64,000 nucleotides of DNA, from positions 124,001-188,000 of the forward strand of contig CBDHDJ010000002.1 of the NCBI GenBank assembly GCA_965261645.1, in the 5' to 3' direction. Every line of letters begins with the position of its first letter. The first letter of the stretch is position 1. The translations under genes were made by a program, and so were the position numbers. Under the pieces are notes generated by a model that was given only the letters and a program-made list of their open reading frames with translations, did no database searches and was not told the DNA's origin. Positions 1 to 8,745 of the stretch are shown here, in pieces. This DNA comes from CBDHDJ01 sp965261645 (GTDB lineage: Bacteria; Pseudomonadota; Alphaproteobacteria; SHVV01).

Positions 1-1
1 C

Positions 2-667
2 CTGCGCGGCCACCGCGAGAGCATCGGCGAACGGTTTGTGCGTGACCGCGAAGCGTTGAAGAGGCCACTGCCGGCACCGTTCGACGCGTGCGACAAGCAG
101 GGCACGCGGGTCAACTCGCTGTCCCTGGTGCGCTACCGGACGAATGACTATTCCGTGCCCGTCGCCTACGGCCATCAGGAAGTCTGGATCCGTGGCTATG
201 TCCACGAGGTGGTTATCGGTTGCGGCGCCGGGATCATTGCCCGACACCCCCGTTCCTACGACCGGGAAGATATGGTCTTCGATCCGATCCACTACCTGCC
301 TTTGCTGGAGCACAAGATCGGCGCCCTGGATCAGGCCGCGCCGCTAGCCGGATGGGAACTGCCTGATGCCTTCCCAACCCTGCGCCGTCTCCTGGAGGCG
401 CGCATGGGCAAGGCCGGCAAGCGGGAATACGTCCAGGTCCTTCGGCTTCTGGAGACCTTCGATCTCGAGGTGCTTCACGGCGCGGTGAAGGACGCCCTGC
501 GCCTGGGTGCGATCGGCTACGACGCCGTCAAACACCTTGTGCTGTGCCGTATCGAGCGACGCCCGCCCAAACTCGACCTGGATATCTATCCCTACCTGCC
601 TCGGGCCAACGTGGCGACCACGGCCGCCGCCAGTTATATGAGCTTGTTGGGTGGAGGCGCGTCATGA
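2..667 (+). CDS. istA: IS21-family transposase IstA, C-terminal part (5' end outside window)
   Basis: This is the C-terminal 221 residues of the DDE transposase that cuts and joins the IS21 element ends. It matches the C-terminal part of the complete IstA at 29401-30915 except for one residue, Ala instead of Asp in the PL(A/D)GW stretch. The catalytic DDE residues lie upstream of the window edge. The stop codon overlaps the istB start in an ATGA arrangement, which is typical of IS21 operons and suggests coupled translation. The copy is probably intact beyond the edge, but that cannot be seen here. Confidence 0.93.
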   Translation: MRGHRESIGERFVRDREALKRPLPAPFDACDKQGTRVNSLSLVRYRTNDYSVPVAYGHQEVWIRGYVHEVVIGCGAGIIARHPRSYDREDMVFDPIHYLPLLEHKIGALDQAAPLAGWELPDAFPTLRRLLEARMGKAGKREYVQVLRLLETFDLEVLHGAVKDALRLGAIGYDAVKHLVLCRIERRPPKLDLDIYPYLPRANVATTAAASYMSLLGGGAS

Positions 668-1434
668 CCGATACGCCGCAAGTGTTGCTGGCCCATCACC
701 TCAAGACCCTGAAACTGCCGACGTTCCTGCGCGAATACGACAAGCTGGCCCGCCAATGCGCCACCGAGGGCGCCGACCATGTGCGGTATCTTGTCCGTCT
801 GACCGAGTTGGAACTGATCGACCGTGAGCGCCGCATGGTCGAGCGGCGGATCAGACAGGCCAGGTTCCCCGCCGTCAAAAGCCTCGACAGCTTCGACTTC
901 AAGGCCATCGCATCGCTCAACAAGATGCTGGTTCTGGAGTTGGCGCGATGCGAATACGTCGAGCGTCGTGAGAATATCATCGCGCTCGGCAACAGCGGAA
1001 CCGGCAAGACCCATATCGCCCTCGGTCTCGGTCTGGCGGCCTGCCAAAAGGGGCTCTCCGTCGGCTTCCTCACGGCCGCTGCCCTGGTTCATGAACTGAT
1101 GGAGGCCAGGGATGAAAAACGCCTGTTGCGCCTGCAGAAGCAACTGGCAAAGTATCACCTTCTGATCATCGACGAACTCGGCTTCGTGCCGCTCTCGAAG
1201 ACCGGCGCCGAGCTGCTGTTCGAAGTCTTCAGCCAGCGCTACGAGCGGGGCTCGATCCTGGTGACCTCCAACTTGCCGTTCGATGAGTGGACGGAGATAT
1301 TCGGCTCGGAACGCCTGACCGGGGCTTTGCTGGACCGCCTCACCCACCATGTCCATATCCTGGAAATGAACGGCGAGAGCTATCGTCTCAACCAAAGCCA
1401 AAAACGGCGGAAATTCCCCAAAATACCTGCTTAA
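664..1434 (+). CDS. istB: IS21-family helper ATPase IstB
   Basis: IstB is the AAA+ (DnaA-like) ATPase that assembles on target DNA and licenses IstA for insertion. The 256-residue product has a Walker A motif GNSGTGKTH near residue 109, a Walker B motif LLIIDELGF near residue 166, and an arginine-rich C-terminus. An in-frame ATG lies 120 bases upstream, but the start at 664 is chosen because it gives the ATGA overlap with istA and the family length. I see no difference in this gene from the second copy at 30912-31682. Confidence 0.95.
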   Translation: MTDTPQVLLAHHLKTLKLPTFLREYDKLARQCATEGADHVRYLVRLTELELIDRERRMVERRIRQARFPAVKSLDSFDFKAIASLNKMLVLELARCEYVERRENIIALGNSGTGKTHIALGLGLAACQKGLSVGFLTAAALVHELMEARDEKRLLRLQKQLAKYHLLIIDELGFVPLSKTGAELLFEVFSQRYERGSILVTSNLPFDEWTEIFGSERLTGALLDRLTHHVHILEMNGESYRLNQSQKRRKFPKIPA

Positions 1435-1479
1435 CCGCCGGTGCAATGGTTGACCCGGTGGGTCCACAGGAACCTCCCA

Positions 1480-1522
1480 CGCTGCTTCGCTCCGCGTAAC
1501 GCAAGCGCTACACGAAGCAGCG
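1480..1522 (+). terminator. Hairpin downstream of istB (copy 1)
   Basis: CGCTGCTTCG (1480-1489) pairs with CGAAGCAGCG (1513-1522). The flanking bases extend this into a longer imperfect stem (GTCCACAGGA on the left, TCCTATGGAC on the right). It lies 45 bases after the istB stop and before the terminal repeats. It has no T-run, so intrinsic termination is uncertain; it could also shield the transposase genes from outside transcripts. Confidence 0.45.
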
Positions 1523-1634
1523 CGGGTCCCTCCTATGGACTACCGGGACAACCCCCCAACACCGCGTACCGCATAACGTTAAGTGGACTAGTTTTACTCC
1601 GCCCGGGTGGACTAATTTTGCTCCGCCGTTGACA

Positions 1635-2546
1635 TAGGTGCAACAGGAATGCGTAATCGCCGTTCTTCTCCGGAGGGATGCCGTAAACGAAGCGCCCGAA
1701 CTCGTCGTTATCTGGATCGAGCCCGCTAGACCAGGCCGTAGCAGAGAAGGGAGGATTGGCCACGGCGAAGTCGAAGGTCTTGAGCCTATCGTTCTTGTCC
1801 TTGAAATAAGGTGCCGCCAGTGTGTTCGCTCGCCACAACTCGGCGGTCGGGTGTCCGTGCAGGAACATATTCATCCTAGCCAGCGCCCAAGTCGCGACGT
1901 CCATTTCCTGGCCGTAAACCGTGATGCCGCGCGGCGCTTGGTCGGCCGCCTTCAGGAGCAGGGAGCCGGATCCGCAGGTGGGGTCGTAAATGGTTTGGTC
2001 TTGGCGGGTGTCGGCGTCGATACCGACAACCTGCGCCATGACTCGCGAGACCTCCGCTGGGGTGTAGAACTGTCCCTTGCTCTTGCCGCTCTCGGTCGCG
2101 AAATGGCGCATCAGGTATTCGTAGGCATCGCCCAGGAGGTCGTCGCCTTCGGCACTATTGCCGCTGAAGTCGAGCCCGTCGAAGATCGCGAGGAGTTTCG
2201 AGAGCCGGTCCTGCATTTCTTTGCCCGTGCCGAGCTTGCTCTCGTCATTGAAGTCGGCCTGATCGATCACGCCCTTGAGATCGTTAGCCTCCGCGAGAAG
2301 GCCGATGATCTTGTTAATCCTGTCGCCGATCTCCTTGTCGCCTTTGAGTTTCACCATGTCGGCAAAGCCGCCGCCGGCGGGTATTTCGATCAAGGCGCCG
2401 GGCTTGCCGGCATACTTGTCCGATACGTATTTCGTGAACAACAGCGTGAGTACGTAGTCCTTGTATTGTGAGGCATCCATGCCGCCGCGGAGTTCATCGC
2501 AGCTTTGCCAAAGGGAGGAGTAGAGCTGGGATTTCTTCAGGGCCAT
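1635..2546 (-). pseudogene. hsdM: Type I restriction-modification methylase HsdM, C-terminus removed by IS21
   Basis: HsdM methylates adenine in the target site of a type I restriction-modification enzyme. About 304 native residues remain, where the family usually has about 500. The N-terminal helical domain begins MALKKSQLYSSLW, the SAM-binding motif DPTCGSGSLL is near residue 190, and the catalytic motif NPPF is near residue 265. The frame then enters the IS21 end at 1634 and continues into element-derived residues. The target-recognition interface is missing and no hsdS or hsdR is present in the window. It starts 14 bases after the HEPN gene stop and belongs to the same minus-strand operon. 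Inactivation is inferred from the truncation. Confidence 0.93.
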
Positions 2547-2560
2547 TCAGCCGATCTCCC

Positions 2561-2983
2561 TCATCGCGACGCTATGAGATCGTCCACACGCTTCGCCACT
2601 TCTCGTGCAACCCGCAGCAACGCGGCGAGGAGTTGTTCGTCCACGTCCATTGCGCCTTCGTATTCGGCAAGATTGCGCTTTCGATGGGCATGGTCCAAGA
2701 CGCGCCACTGTTGCTGAGGCAGGCCGATGGTGTGCTGTAGGCATTGAAAGACCAGATAGCGTGAATCGGAACGGTAGCCTTGCATCCGCAGGGCTGCGAG
2801 TGCAAGCGCGTGGGCGGCGTTGTAGCCAAGGTCGAAGCTGCTCTCTAGGCTCAGCTCCTTTCGCCCGGCATCGTCTAAACGGAGCTGGCCCGAGCGCAAC
2901 AGGCCCTCGATTTCCCCCTCCGAGGGCGGTTCTGTCTTAAGTTGGCCGATTCGCACCAGGTTATCGAGTTCCGGATGCGTCAT
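2561..2983 (-). CDS. HEPN-domain protein, probable toxin of an MNT/HEPN pair
   Basis: This 140-residue, mostly helical protein fits the HEPN fold. It carries the motif RKRNLAEYEG, which resembles the R-N-x3-Y signature of one HEPN group that replaces the more common R-x4-6-H nuclease motif. A TTG codon at 2995 is an alternative start; ATG at 2983 is preferred. The gene overlaps the end of the upstream nucleotidyltransferase gene by 23 bases, so translation is probably coupled. HEPN/MNT pairs act as toxin-antitoxin modules in which the nucleotidyltransferase modifies or neutralises an RNase. Placement directly before hsdM suggests an addiction or guard module for the restriction system. RNase activity is inferred. 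Confidence 0.72.
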   Translation of the reverse strand: MTHPELDNLVRIGQLKTEPPSEGEIEGLLRSGQLRLDDAGRKELSLESSFDLGYNAAHALALAALRMQGYRSDSRYLVFQCLQHTIGLPQQQWRVLDHAHRKRNLAEYEGAMDVDEQLLAALLRVAREVAKRVDDLIASR

Positions 2984-3626
2984 CTTCTTTCCCAATGAGA
3001 ACCAGATACTCGCCGGCGAGTACGCGGCACAGGAATGTGTTTCCGGCTGATCGACGCGCGTTGAACTCCTGCACCGTATAGAGGGTAGGGTTGATCTTGC
3101 GGTCCAAGCTGGCCTCCACTGGAGCGAGCATACTGTAGAGTTCTTCCAATATCACGCTATCGGCGCTGACGAGCAGATCGATGTCGCTCGCTGCGGTATC
3201 CGTACCTTGCACGACAGATCCGTAGATCACGGCCAGTTCAATGCGGTCGGCGAGCGGATCCAGCGCCTTCCGAATCGGTTCGACCATGGCGACCGTCTTC
3301 CGTACGATGCCGATAAGTTCATGGTATACGGGGCAATCGGGATTGGCCCGGTAGTGCTTCTGCGTGCCGATCGAGGTGACGCTCACCAGACCGCTCGAAG
3401 CCAAGCGCAAGAGTTCGCGCTGCACAGCTCCCGAACCGGATCCGGTCAGCCCGATCAACTCACTGGTAAAGAAGCTGCGGTTGGGTTGGCCATACAGCAG
3501 GGCCAGAACGCGCTGCTGGGTTGTGGTGAAGAGCGCATCGGCCAAACTGGTGGGTGTGCCGAAGAACTCGGCTGCCGCCTTGCGGCGGGTTGGTCGCGAC
3601 CGACTTGTTGGTGTAGAAATACCCAT
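2961..3626 (-). CDS. Winged-helix regulator fused to MNT-type nucleotidyltransferase
   Basis: This 221-residue protein has an N-terminal winged-helix DNA-binding domain (about residues 25-95, ArsR-like) and a C-terminal minimal nucleotidyltransferase domain. The latter has the signature GS near residue 135 followed by the acidic pair in SDIDLLVS near residue 145. It is the probable antitoxin and autorepressor for the HEPN partner immediately downstream. The ATG at 3626 lies inside a perfect 15-bp palindrome, which fits self-regulation. Fused HTH-MNT antitoxins are known, and the assignment rests on the GS-x-DxD motif plus the HEPN neighbour. Confidence 0.78.
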   Translation of the reverse strand: MGISTPTSRSRPTRRKAAAEFFGTPTSLADALFTTTQQRVLALLYGQPNRSFFTSELIGLTGSGSGAVQRELLRLASSGLVSVTSIGTQKHYRANPDCPVYHELIGIVRKTVAMVEPIRKALDPLADRIELAVIYGSVVQGTDTAASDIDLLVSADSVILEELYSMLAPVEASLDRKINPTLYTVQEFNARRSAGNTFLCRVLAGEYLVLIGKEDDASGTR

Positions 3627-3634
3627 AATGGGTA
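3620..3634. promoter_or_regulatory. Palindromic operator overlapping the MNT gene start
   Basis: TACCCATAATGGGTA is a perfect palindrome around a central base and contains the start codon of the minus-strand regulator gene. A related imperfect palindrome, CCTAATTTGGG, follows at 3643-3653. Two spaced half-related sites at the head of a winged-helix gene suggest autorepression. Confidence 0.5.
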
Positions 3635-3695
3635 GTGTAATGCCTAATTTGGGTAAGATGCAATAGTGATTCCAGTTGGTCTCAAATCCGAGACA

Positions 3696-3714
3696 CTCCC
3701 GCAGTTGGCGGGAG
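3696..3714. repeat. Short inverted repeat upstream of the MNT gene
   Basis: CTCCCGC and GCGGGAG are separated by a five-base loop. No T-run follows on either strand. It may be an operator or a weak terminator. The stretch 3660-3839 holds no gene that I can recognise. Confidence 0.3.
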
Positions 3715-3839
3715 AATCTAGCTAAGATGAGGACACCCGGATAGGCCACCGCGGCTCGATACCATCGATGCCGGTAAGGCCCTCGCGCGGCTCCGGGCGG
3801 CAAGCATGAAGAAGCGGACGGAGGAGACCACGAGCCAGA

Positions 3840-4600
3840 GTGATCGGGACCCGCGGCTACGTGCGGGACCTGCCGTCGAAGGCGGGCTCGGTCGACCCCG
3901 ATGACGGCTTCGCCATGCGCTACGAGGCCGGGCGGCGGGCGGCCCGGACGCTCGGCGCGATCGCCCGGGCGCTGGAGAATGCCGACGGGCTGGTGCTCGC
4001 CACCGACCTGGACCGGGAGGGCGAGGCGATCGCCTGGCAGGTGCTGGACTGGCTGGAGGAACGGGACGCGATCGGCGACAGGAGGGTCGAGCGCGCCGCC
4101 TTCCACAAGGTGACCGAAGAGGCGGTCCGGGCGGCGCTGGACAACCCCCGCGCGGTCGACATGGACCTGGTCGTGGCCTGGCAGGCGCGCCTGGCGCTCG
4201 ACTACCTGGTCGGCTACGGCCTGGTCGCCGGTGCTGTGGCGCAAGCTGCCGGGGTGCCGCTCGGCGGGCCGGGTGCAGTCGGTGGCGCTGCGCCTGATCT
4301 GCGAGCGCGAGGCCGGGATCGAGGCCTTTGTGCCGCGGCAGTGCTGGACCGTGGCGGCCGAAGCGGCGGCGAAGGACGGCGGTTCCTTCGCCGCGACGCT
4401 GGTCCGGCTGGACGGAACCGATGTGGGAGAGTCGGGCCTCCCGACGGAACGCAGCGTGAAAGAGGCGGACGGGCGCATCCGGGAGGCGCGGTTCCGGGCG
4501 GTCGCCGTCGAGCGCGACACCCTGCACCGGCCGCCCAACCCGCCGTTCGCTACCGCGAACCTTGGCATCGCAGCAGGAGCGCGATGTGTCGCTCACGTGA
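3840..4600 (+). pseudogene. topA: DNA topoisomerase I (TopA) internal fragment with frameshift
   Basis: The sequence encodes part of bacterial type IA topoisomerase. It begins near the YVRDLPSKAGSV segment, passes the Toprim acidic motif ATDLDREGEAIAW, and reaches DYLVGYGL. An apparent extra G near 4223 then shifts the frame, and the family sequence resumes as SPVLWRKLPGCRSAGRVQS and continues to PPNPPFATANL. Another shift lies near 4560 (QQE is recovered in a different frame). The start of the Toprim domain and the region with the catalytic tyrosine are absent. It is therefore a dead internal fragment. It has no intact neighbours of related function. Confidence 0.85.
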
Positions 4601-4682
4601 CGTGCGCTCGGTCTTGTCCGGCACTTCCGTTTCGAGGAGAGGATGGAGGCGGGTGGAAACCGGCGTCCGCCAGGCGGAGGCC

Positions 4683-4719
4683 GTGACGCATTGCGTCACA
4701 GAAACGCAGAGAGGCGTTT
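4683..4719. repeat. Two adjacent perfect inverted repeats
   Basis: GTGACGCATTGCGTCAC (4683-4699) is a perfect palindrome around one base. It is followed at once by AAACGC-AGAGAG-GCGTTT (4702-4719). They lie between the topA remnant and the start of the two-gene nuclease operon and could be an operator or a terminator. Confidence 0.45.
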
Positions 4720-4840
4720 GGCTTCGCCGGCCCGTGCAGCTAATCGATAAGCCGGGATCCCGGGAGAGGCTGGCGGTTGACGAAGGCCGCGGTTGTTTCG
4801 ATGCCGTGGAGATGGTTTGGAAGAAGGGGATCCGGTTCGG

Positions 4841-5299
4841 ATGAGCAGGCATGAGGCAACGGATTTCGCCAACGAGCTGCGCGCGCATATGGACGATTGG
4901 TGCGCGGCCATGGGACGCCGCCCGCCGATGTGGGCGCGCTGGACGCATGGAATTCATCCGACGTACCTAGATCTCGCCAGGGAGGTTCAGGTTCCGGGCG
5001 CAGACGTCGACGGTCTGTGTCCGTTCGGCGGGAACGCGCAGCAGCCGATGCGAAATCTCGCCATCGCGCGGGCTCTGGAGCAGGAAGGCATGGTCGACGA
5101 GGCTTGGTTCGTGCTGTGCGCGCACGACGGCAATCCGGACGTGCCCGGACACTGGAAAGCCTGGGCAGAACTCTTGCCCGATCCCGCGATGGCGCCCTCG
5201 TTGCCGGCGTCGGCGGTGATCGACGCCGGAGAAGCGGAAGGATACGGCGCGTGGGCGGCATGGATACGAGACCGTTATCGGCTCGGTGAACCGCGGTGA
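4841..5299 (+). CDS. Hypothetical protein in operon with a PD-(D/E)XK nuclease
   Basis: The product has 152 residues from ATG 4841; an in-frame ATG at 4793 would add 16. It is rich in Trp, Asp and Glu and contains the stretches HPTYLDLAREVQVPGADVD and NLAIARALEQEG. The pattern recalls the C-terminal half of some PGN_0703-like restriction-type nucleases, but I cannot confirm that from sequence alone, and it looks short for that family. Its stop overlaps the start region of the next gene (GTGA at 5296), so the two are probably co-translated. Two inverted repeats lie about 120 bases upstream of the start. The function is unknown. Confidence 0.6.
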   Translation: MSRHEATDFANELRAHMDDWCAAMGRRPPMWARWTHGIHPTYLDLAREVQVPGADVDGLCPFGGNAQQPMRNLAIARALEQEGMVDEAWFVLCAHDGNPDVPGHWKAWAELLPDPAMAPSLPASAVIDAGEAEGYGAWAAWIRDRYRLGEPR

Positions 5300-6315
5300 T
5301 TGAGATGAGCAAGGCAACCTACAAGCGGGCGCCGTCCCCGAGGCTGCGGCGGCTTCTGGAGGCGGGCGGTTTTCTGGCGCCGATACTTGAGAAGAGGAGG
5401 TGCGACGGTATCGACCTGGAAGCGCATCTGCGCCGCGGGAACGAAGTGCATCTCTACTGCGGCCTGACCTGCTTGGTGAAGAGTGGGCCAAGCGGGAGCG
5501 GCAAGGTCTGGGTCAAGTCGCACAAGACGTACGCCACGCAAGAATGCGCAAGCCTGCTGATTCGGCCGGAACGGGCCACGCTGGTCGATCGGGACGCCTA
5601 CTGGCGCGACGTATGGAGCGATGATGAGGCCGGTTTCACGCGGGCGCTGGATGCCTTCCTGGGCGGTGTAAGGATCGATCCAAGGCAGAGGAAGGAGGGG
5701 GCGATACAGGCGCGATGGGCACGGGCCGGCGAGCCATGGATCGTGTTCGACAAGGAGGCGGCCCTGAGCTATCCGTCGATGAAGGAGCGCGCGGATCAAT
5801 TGTCCAATGCGTTCCGCCCTGCGGTTGATGAAGCGCGCAGCCAATTGCGCACGCTCGCGCTGTCCAGACGGTCTCTGCCCAATTCTAGGCAGCACTGGGA
5901 GACGCCGACGCCGCCGAAGACAAGACTGAAGCTCGATGCGCTTGCGGTCGATCCCGAGGGGAACCTTGTGCTTCTGGAGATCAAGGACGCATCAGCATCG
6001 ACGGCGGAGGTCTACTACGCTCCGTTTCAGCTCTTGCAGAATGTATGGGAGTGGCATCGAGCGCTGCCCGCCGTGCGCGGTTCGGTTCAGGGACTGCTCG
6101 ATGCACGGGTGGAGTTGGGGTTAACGCCCGCTGGCGTGCCGCAGATCGTCGGAGGGATCCGGGCGGCAGTTGGGTTCGGCGAAGATGAGCGCAGCGAGCC
6201 CTTGCGGCAACGATACTCGAAAGTTCTGGGCATCGTGAATGCGCTGCTGCCTCCCGGAATTTCCTCTATCGAGACTTGGATCTTGAAGGGCGGGCAGCCG
6301 GTCCGGCTGACGTGA
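5296..6315 (+). CDS. PD-(D/E)XK nuclease-like protein
   Basis: This 339-residue protein begins at GTG 5296 or ATG 5305. Near residues 212-230 it has a beta-hairpin pattern KLDALAVDPEGNLVLLEIKD, with an Asp followed by E-x-K, the core of PD-(D/E)XK nucleases. The downstream segment FQLLQNVWEW matches the helix that usually packs on that core. No membrane segment or signal peptide is seen. It is coupled to the upstream gene. A restriction or defence role is inferred from the fold and from the surrounding defence-type genes. Confidence 0.65.
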   Translation: MIEMSKATYKRAPSPRLRRLLEAGGFLAPILEKRRCDGIDLEAHLRRGNEVHLYCGLTCLVKSGPSGSGKVWVKSHKTYATQECASLLIRPERATLVDRDAYWRDVWSDDEAGFTRALDAFLGGVRIDPRQRKEGAIQARWARAGEPWIVFDKEAALSYPSMKERADQLSNAFRPAVDEARSQLRTLALSRRSLPNSRQHWETPTPPKTRLKLDALAVDPEGNLVLLEIKDASASTAEVYYAPFQLLQNVWEWHRALPAVRGSVQGLLDARVELGLTPAGVPQIVGGIRAAVGFGEDERSEPLRQRYSKVLGIVNALLPPGISSIETWILKGGQPVRLT

Positions 6316-6370
6316 TTATTCACCCCTGCGTCGGCGGCCTTCCTTACCCGAATGTGATGGCCTGCCTGAC

Positions 6371-8563
6371 CTATTCGGCTTGCTCAAGGTCCGCTTCGAC
6401 ATGTTGCAGAATAGAAGGATCCCCAATCAGAATCGTTTCTGGATTTCCCAACTGCAGATAACGTATGGTGTCCGAGGACGGGATCCTGCTCCTAAAGTCC
6501 GCATTTACCTGATCCAGCGACAACGTTGAGCGTTCAGCAGTCAGTCCGGCGACGAATTCAAACCAATCCGTACGGCGGTAGTTAATTGCAGCGTTTCCGT
6601 GAGTGTGGACGTGCTGGTAGTGGTCCCAGCTTAGAATTCGTTCGGCAAGATACGGTCGCAGAAGGTCCGTAAGGAGCTGCATGCGCAGCATGCCGCCAAT
6701 GACCTCGCTCCACTGGATGGCCTCTCGACGAGCCGCAATTGCGGCGGGTAGGAAATCGGAGATACGGAGAAGGAGCCGGCTGACGAAGGTCGCGGCGTGC
6801 CATGCGTTGATCGGAAGCATGGTACCGAGAACGGCGCGTGCTCCTGCCGCTAGGAACGCATTGGCGGTGGTAGCGTGGGACCGGTCGGCGGCATGCGTAT
6901 CGCAGGCGCTCAGGATCACAACGGGTGGTACTCGGACCCGGTTCCGAAGAGACCATACATCGACGTTGTCGTCGCCAATTGCCAGCGTTGCGACGTCTGT
7001 ATCGTCACTGTGGTGAGCGTGGCCGTCGAAGATCAGGATTCCACCATCATAGGCATTCAACGTATCGCAGAAGGCTGCTTCACTCGCCACGGCGACGGAT
7101 CGGATGGAGAGTTTGTCTCGCCACCTGGATGCCGAGGCGTCGAGAGCAGCCGGAATCATGTGGCGAATGGGGTCGTCGACGCCGAACGCCGATACGACGA
7201 GGATATCGGAGAAGGCGGTGGTTCCGAGGCGCAGGAGATTCGGGAAGACGAGCTCTCCTGCCATAAGGTTGCCCGGCGTGGCGGTTATTCGAGAGCAATC
7301 AAACTTCAAGCCGAGCGGAAGCGCACCGACTGGGAGCCATTCTATCGGCGCGTCTGTGACGAGCTTGATCCCGCCTTGAGTCCCCTCGATCACTTGCAAG
7401 ACTTCGGGACCGACCGCCTCGCTCAGCGCGTTTTGAACGACCGCGAAAACACGTTTGAACTTGCCGGGTCGAGCGGTTCCGGAGGCACGTGCGTGGGTGG
7501 CGAGCTGGCGCACTACGCCAGCCGTACGATTTACAGCAGGGGGAAGACGTATGGTTGCAGCGAGCGTGGAGGCGGCGCGCAATCCGACCGACAGGGTGTG
7601 AATTTCAAGCTCTTCCTGACGTACCCCTATGATGGTCCGTGCTTCCTCGGATGCGAGAAGGCGGACATGTTCATGCGCTTCAAGCGACCATTGAAACGTC
7701 TTTTGCCTTTGCAGAATTCGAAGCACCTTATTGACGATTTTCGGATCGCCGGCGTTCTCGGCGGAGACGGTTTGGGTGTTTCGATAGAGATTCCGGAAGA
7801 GGGCGGGGGCGGTCAGGACAAGGGCCGGTTGCGGCGGCGTTAGCCGAAACGCAGGAACGTATCCCGCGTCTTGACGAAGTTGGAGTACGGCGTCGACGGT
7901 CTCTCTAATAGCCGCGACGTATTCATCGGTGGAGCGGCCGATCAGTGGAGTAGAATCATTAAACCTGATGCCCGCCCCTTCGAGCACCATGTGGTTCGGC
8001 AACGTACAATTGTGCTCGCGTTTTGCGAAGGTGGCATCGACGACAGGCCGATCCGTCCAGTCGGCGTTAGCTTGGTCGATCAGGTCGCTGTCCAGCGAGA
8101 CACCTCGCTGCCGGAGCCGGTCAAGCGTGGTTTGGATGTGACTTCGGATCGCTGCTGTGTCGAGCGCCTCGGCCACTATTGCCCCGTCATGTGGGGCTGG
8201 GGTGACCTGCAGCGGGCGAATGTCTTGCGAGTAGGCCCACGCAGAGACGGACCTTGCAACTCTCTCAGTCCCGCTGAAGACCACCCAAAAGGGAGTCGTC
8301 GCTTCTATGGAGATATCGCGAAGGGCTTTCAGAGCGAGAAGGAACCAGTGCCATCCTCCTGTTCCCGCAATCCGGCGGGCAAGATTTGCTTGGCGCGGCA
8401 AGGCCGGCTCAAGCGCGTCGGTAGGTAATCCAATGAGCTGCCGCATCGCCCACGGCAGTGCCATCCACCCTTGAGAGAATCCTTGGAAGGGACTGGTGAT
8501 GCGGGGGTCATCATTCGGAAGGGCGAGACAGTAGAAAATCCTTGGATCGATTTCTGCAGGCAT
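6371..8563 (-). CDS. CHAT-domain (caspase-like) protease
   Basis: This protein of about 730 residues has a C-terminal CHAT domain, a caspase/separase-fold cysteine protease. The catalytic His lies in FDGHAHHSD (near residue 513) and the Cys in VILSACDTHAADRS (near residue 552), followed by FLAAGARAVLGTMLPI, a strong family signature. The N-terminal 450 residues show no TPR or other domain that I recognise and probably form the sensing part. ATG 8563 is chosen for its AAGGA site; ATG 8635 would add 24 residues. CHAT proteases in defence loci cleave partner proteins after activation. No obvious substrate gene, such as a gasdermin, is adjacent. The cognate partner is unknown. Confidence 0.85.
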   Translation of the reverse strand: MPAEIDPRIFYCLALPNDDPRITSPFQGFSQGWMALPWAMRQLIGLPTDALEPALPRQANLARRIAGTGGWHWFLLALKALRDISIEATTPFWVVFSGTERVARSVSAWAYSQDIRPLQVTPAPHDGAIVAEALDTAAIRSHIQTTLDRLRQRGVSLDSDLIDQANADWTDRPVVDATFAKREHNCTLPNHMVLEGAGIRFNDSTPLIGRSTDEYVAAIRETVDAVLQLRQDAGYVPAFRLTPPQPALVLTAPALFRNLYRNTQTVSAENAGDPKIVNKVLRILQRQKTFQWSLEAHEHVRLLASEEARTIIGVRQEELEIHTLSVGLRAASTLAATIRLPPAVNRTAGVVRQLATHARASGTARPGKFKRVFAVVQNALSEAVGPEVLQVIEGTQGGIKLVTDAPIEWLPVGALPLGLKFDCSRITATPGNLMAGELVFPNLLRLGTTAFSDILVVSAFGVDDPIRHMIPAALDASASRWRDKLSIRSVAVASEAAFCDTLNAYDGGILIFDGHAHHSDDTDVATLAIGDDNVDVWSLRNRVRVPPVVILSACDTHAADRSHATTANAFLAAGARAVLGTMLPINAWHAATFVSRLLLRISDFLPAAIAARREAIQWSEVIGGMLRMQLLTDLLRPYLAERILSWDHYQHVHTHGNAAINYRRTDWFEFVAGLTAERSTLSLDQVNADFRSRIPSSDTIRYLQLGNPETILIGDPSILQHVEADLEQAE

Positions 8564-8745
8564 GAAGTTCCTTTCATGAGACGTCCTGTCGGCGGGTTTC
8601 CGCTCCTTGGTGGAGCCATTGCCGTTGATTTCCATCCAATCACTTTCTCGAAATTCGGCCAGGAAACGGCGGAATGCATCGGCTGCGGGACCGCTGATCT
8701 ACAGGAAGGAGGGGGCGCTACCGCGGGGCCGCATTCGACCCTCGA

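Larger units (their letters stand above)
1..1634 (+). mobile_element. IS21-family insertion sequence, copy 1 (left part outside window)
   Basis: The first 1634 bases match positions 30249-31882 at an offset of 30248, with two differences that I can see (C348 versus A30596, and A1596 versus G31844). The right end finishes in CCGCCGTTGACA, the mirror of the left end of copy 2 (TGAGAACGGCGG). Two tandem sub-terminal repeats of the type GTGGACTA-TTTT-CTCCGCC lie near 1582-1603 and 1607-1627, as expected for IS21 transposase-binding sites. The element carries the 3' part of istA and complete istB, and it truncates hsdM at 1635. The left end and any target duplication are outside the window. Confidence 0.93.

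Noticed and set aside
634..1467. 277-residue open frame antisense to istB
   Set aside because: It is the shadow of a highly conserved istB in GC-rich DNA; the same frame appears behind the second copy, and it has no ribosome site or known domain.
3640..4596. Long minus-strand frame fused to the MNT gene
   Set aside because: Upstream of ATG 3626 the frame is antisense to the topA remnant and Arg/Pro-rich; the operator palindrome supports the short start.
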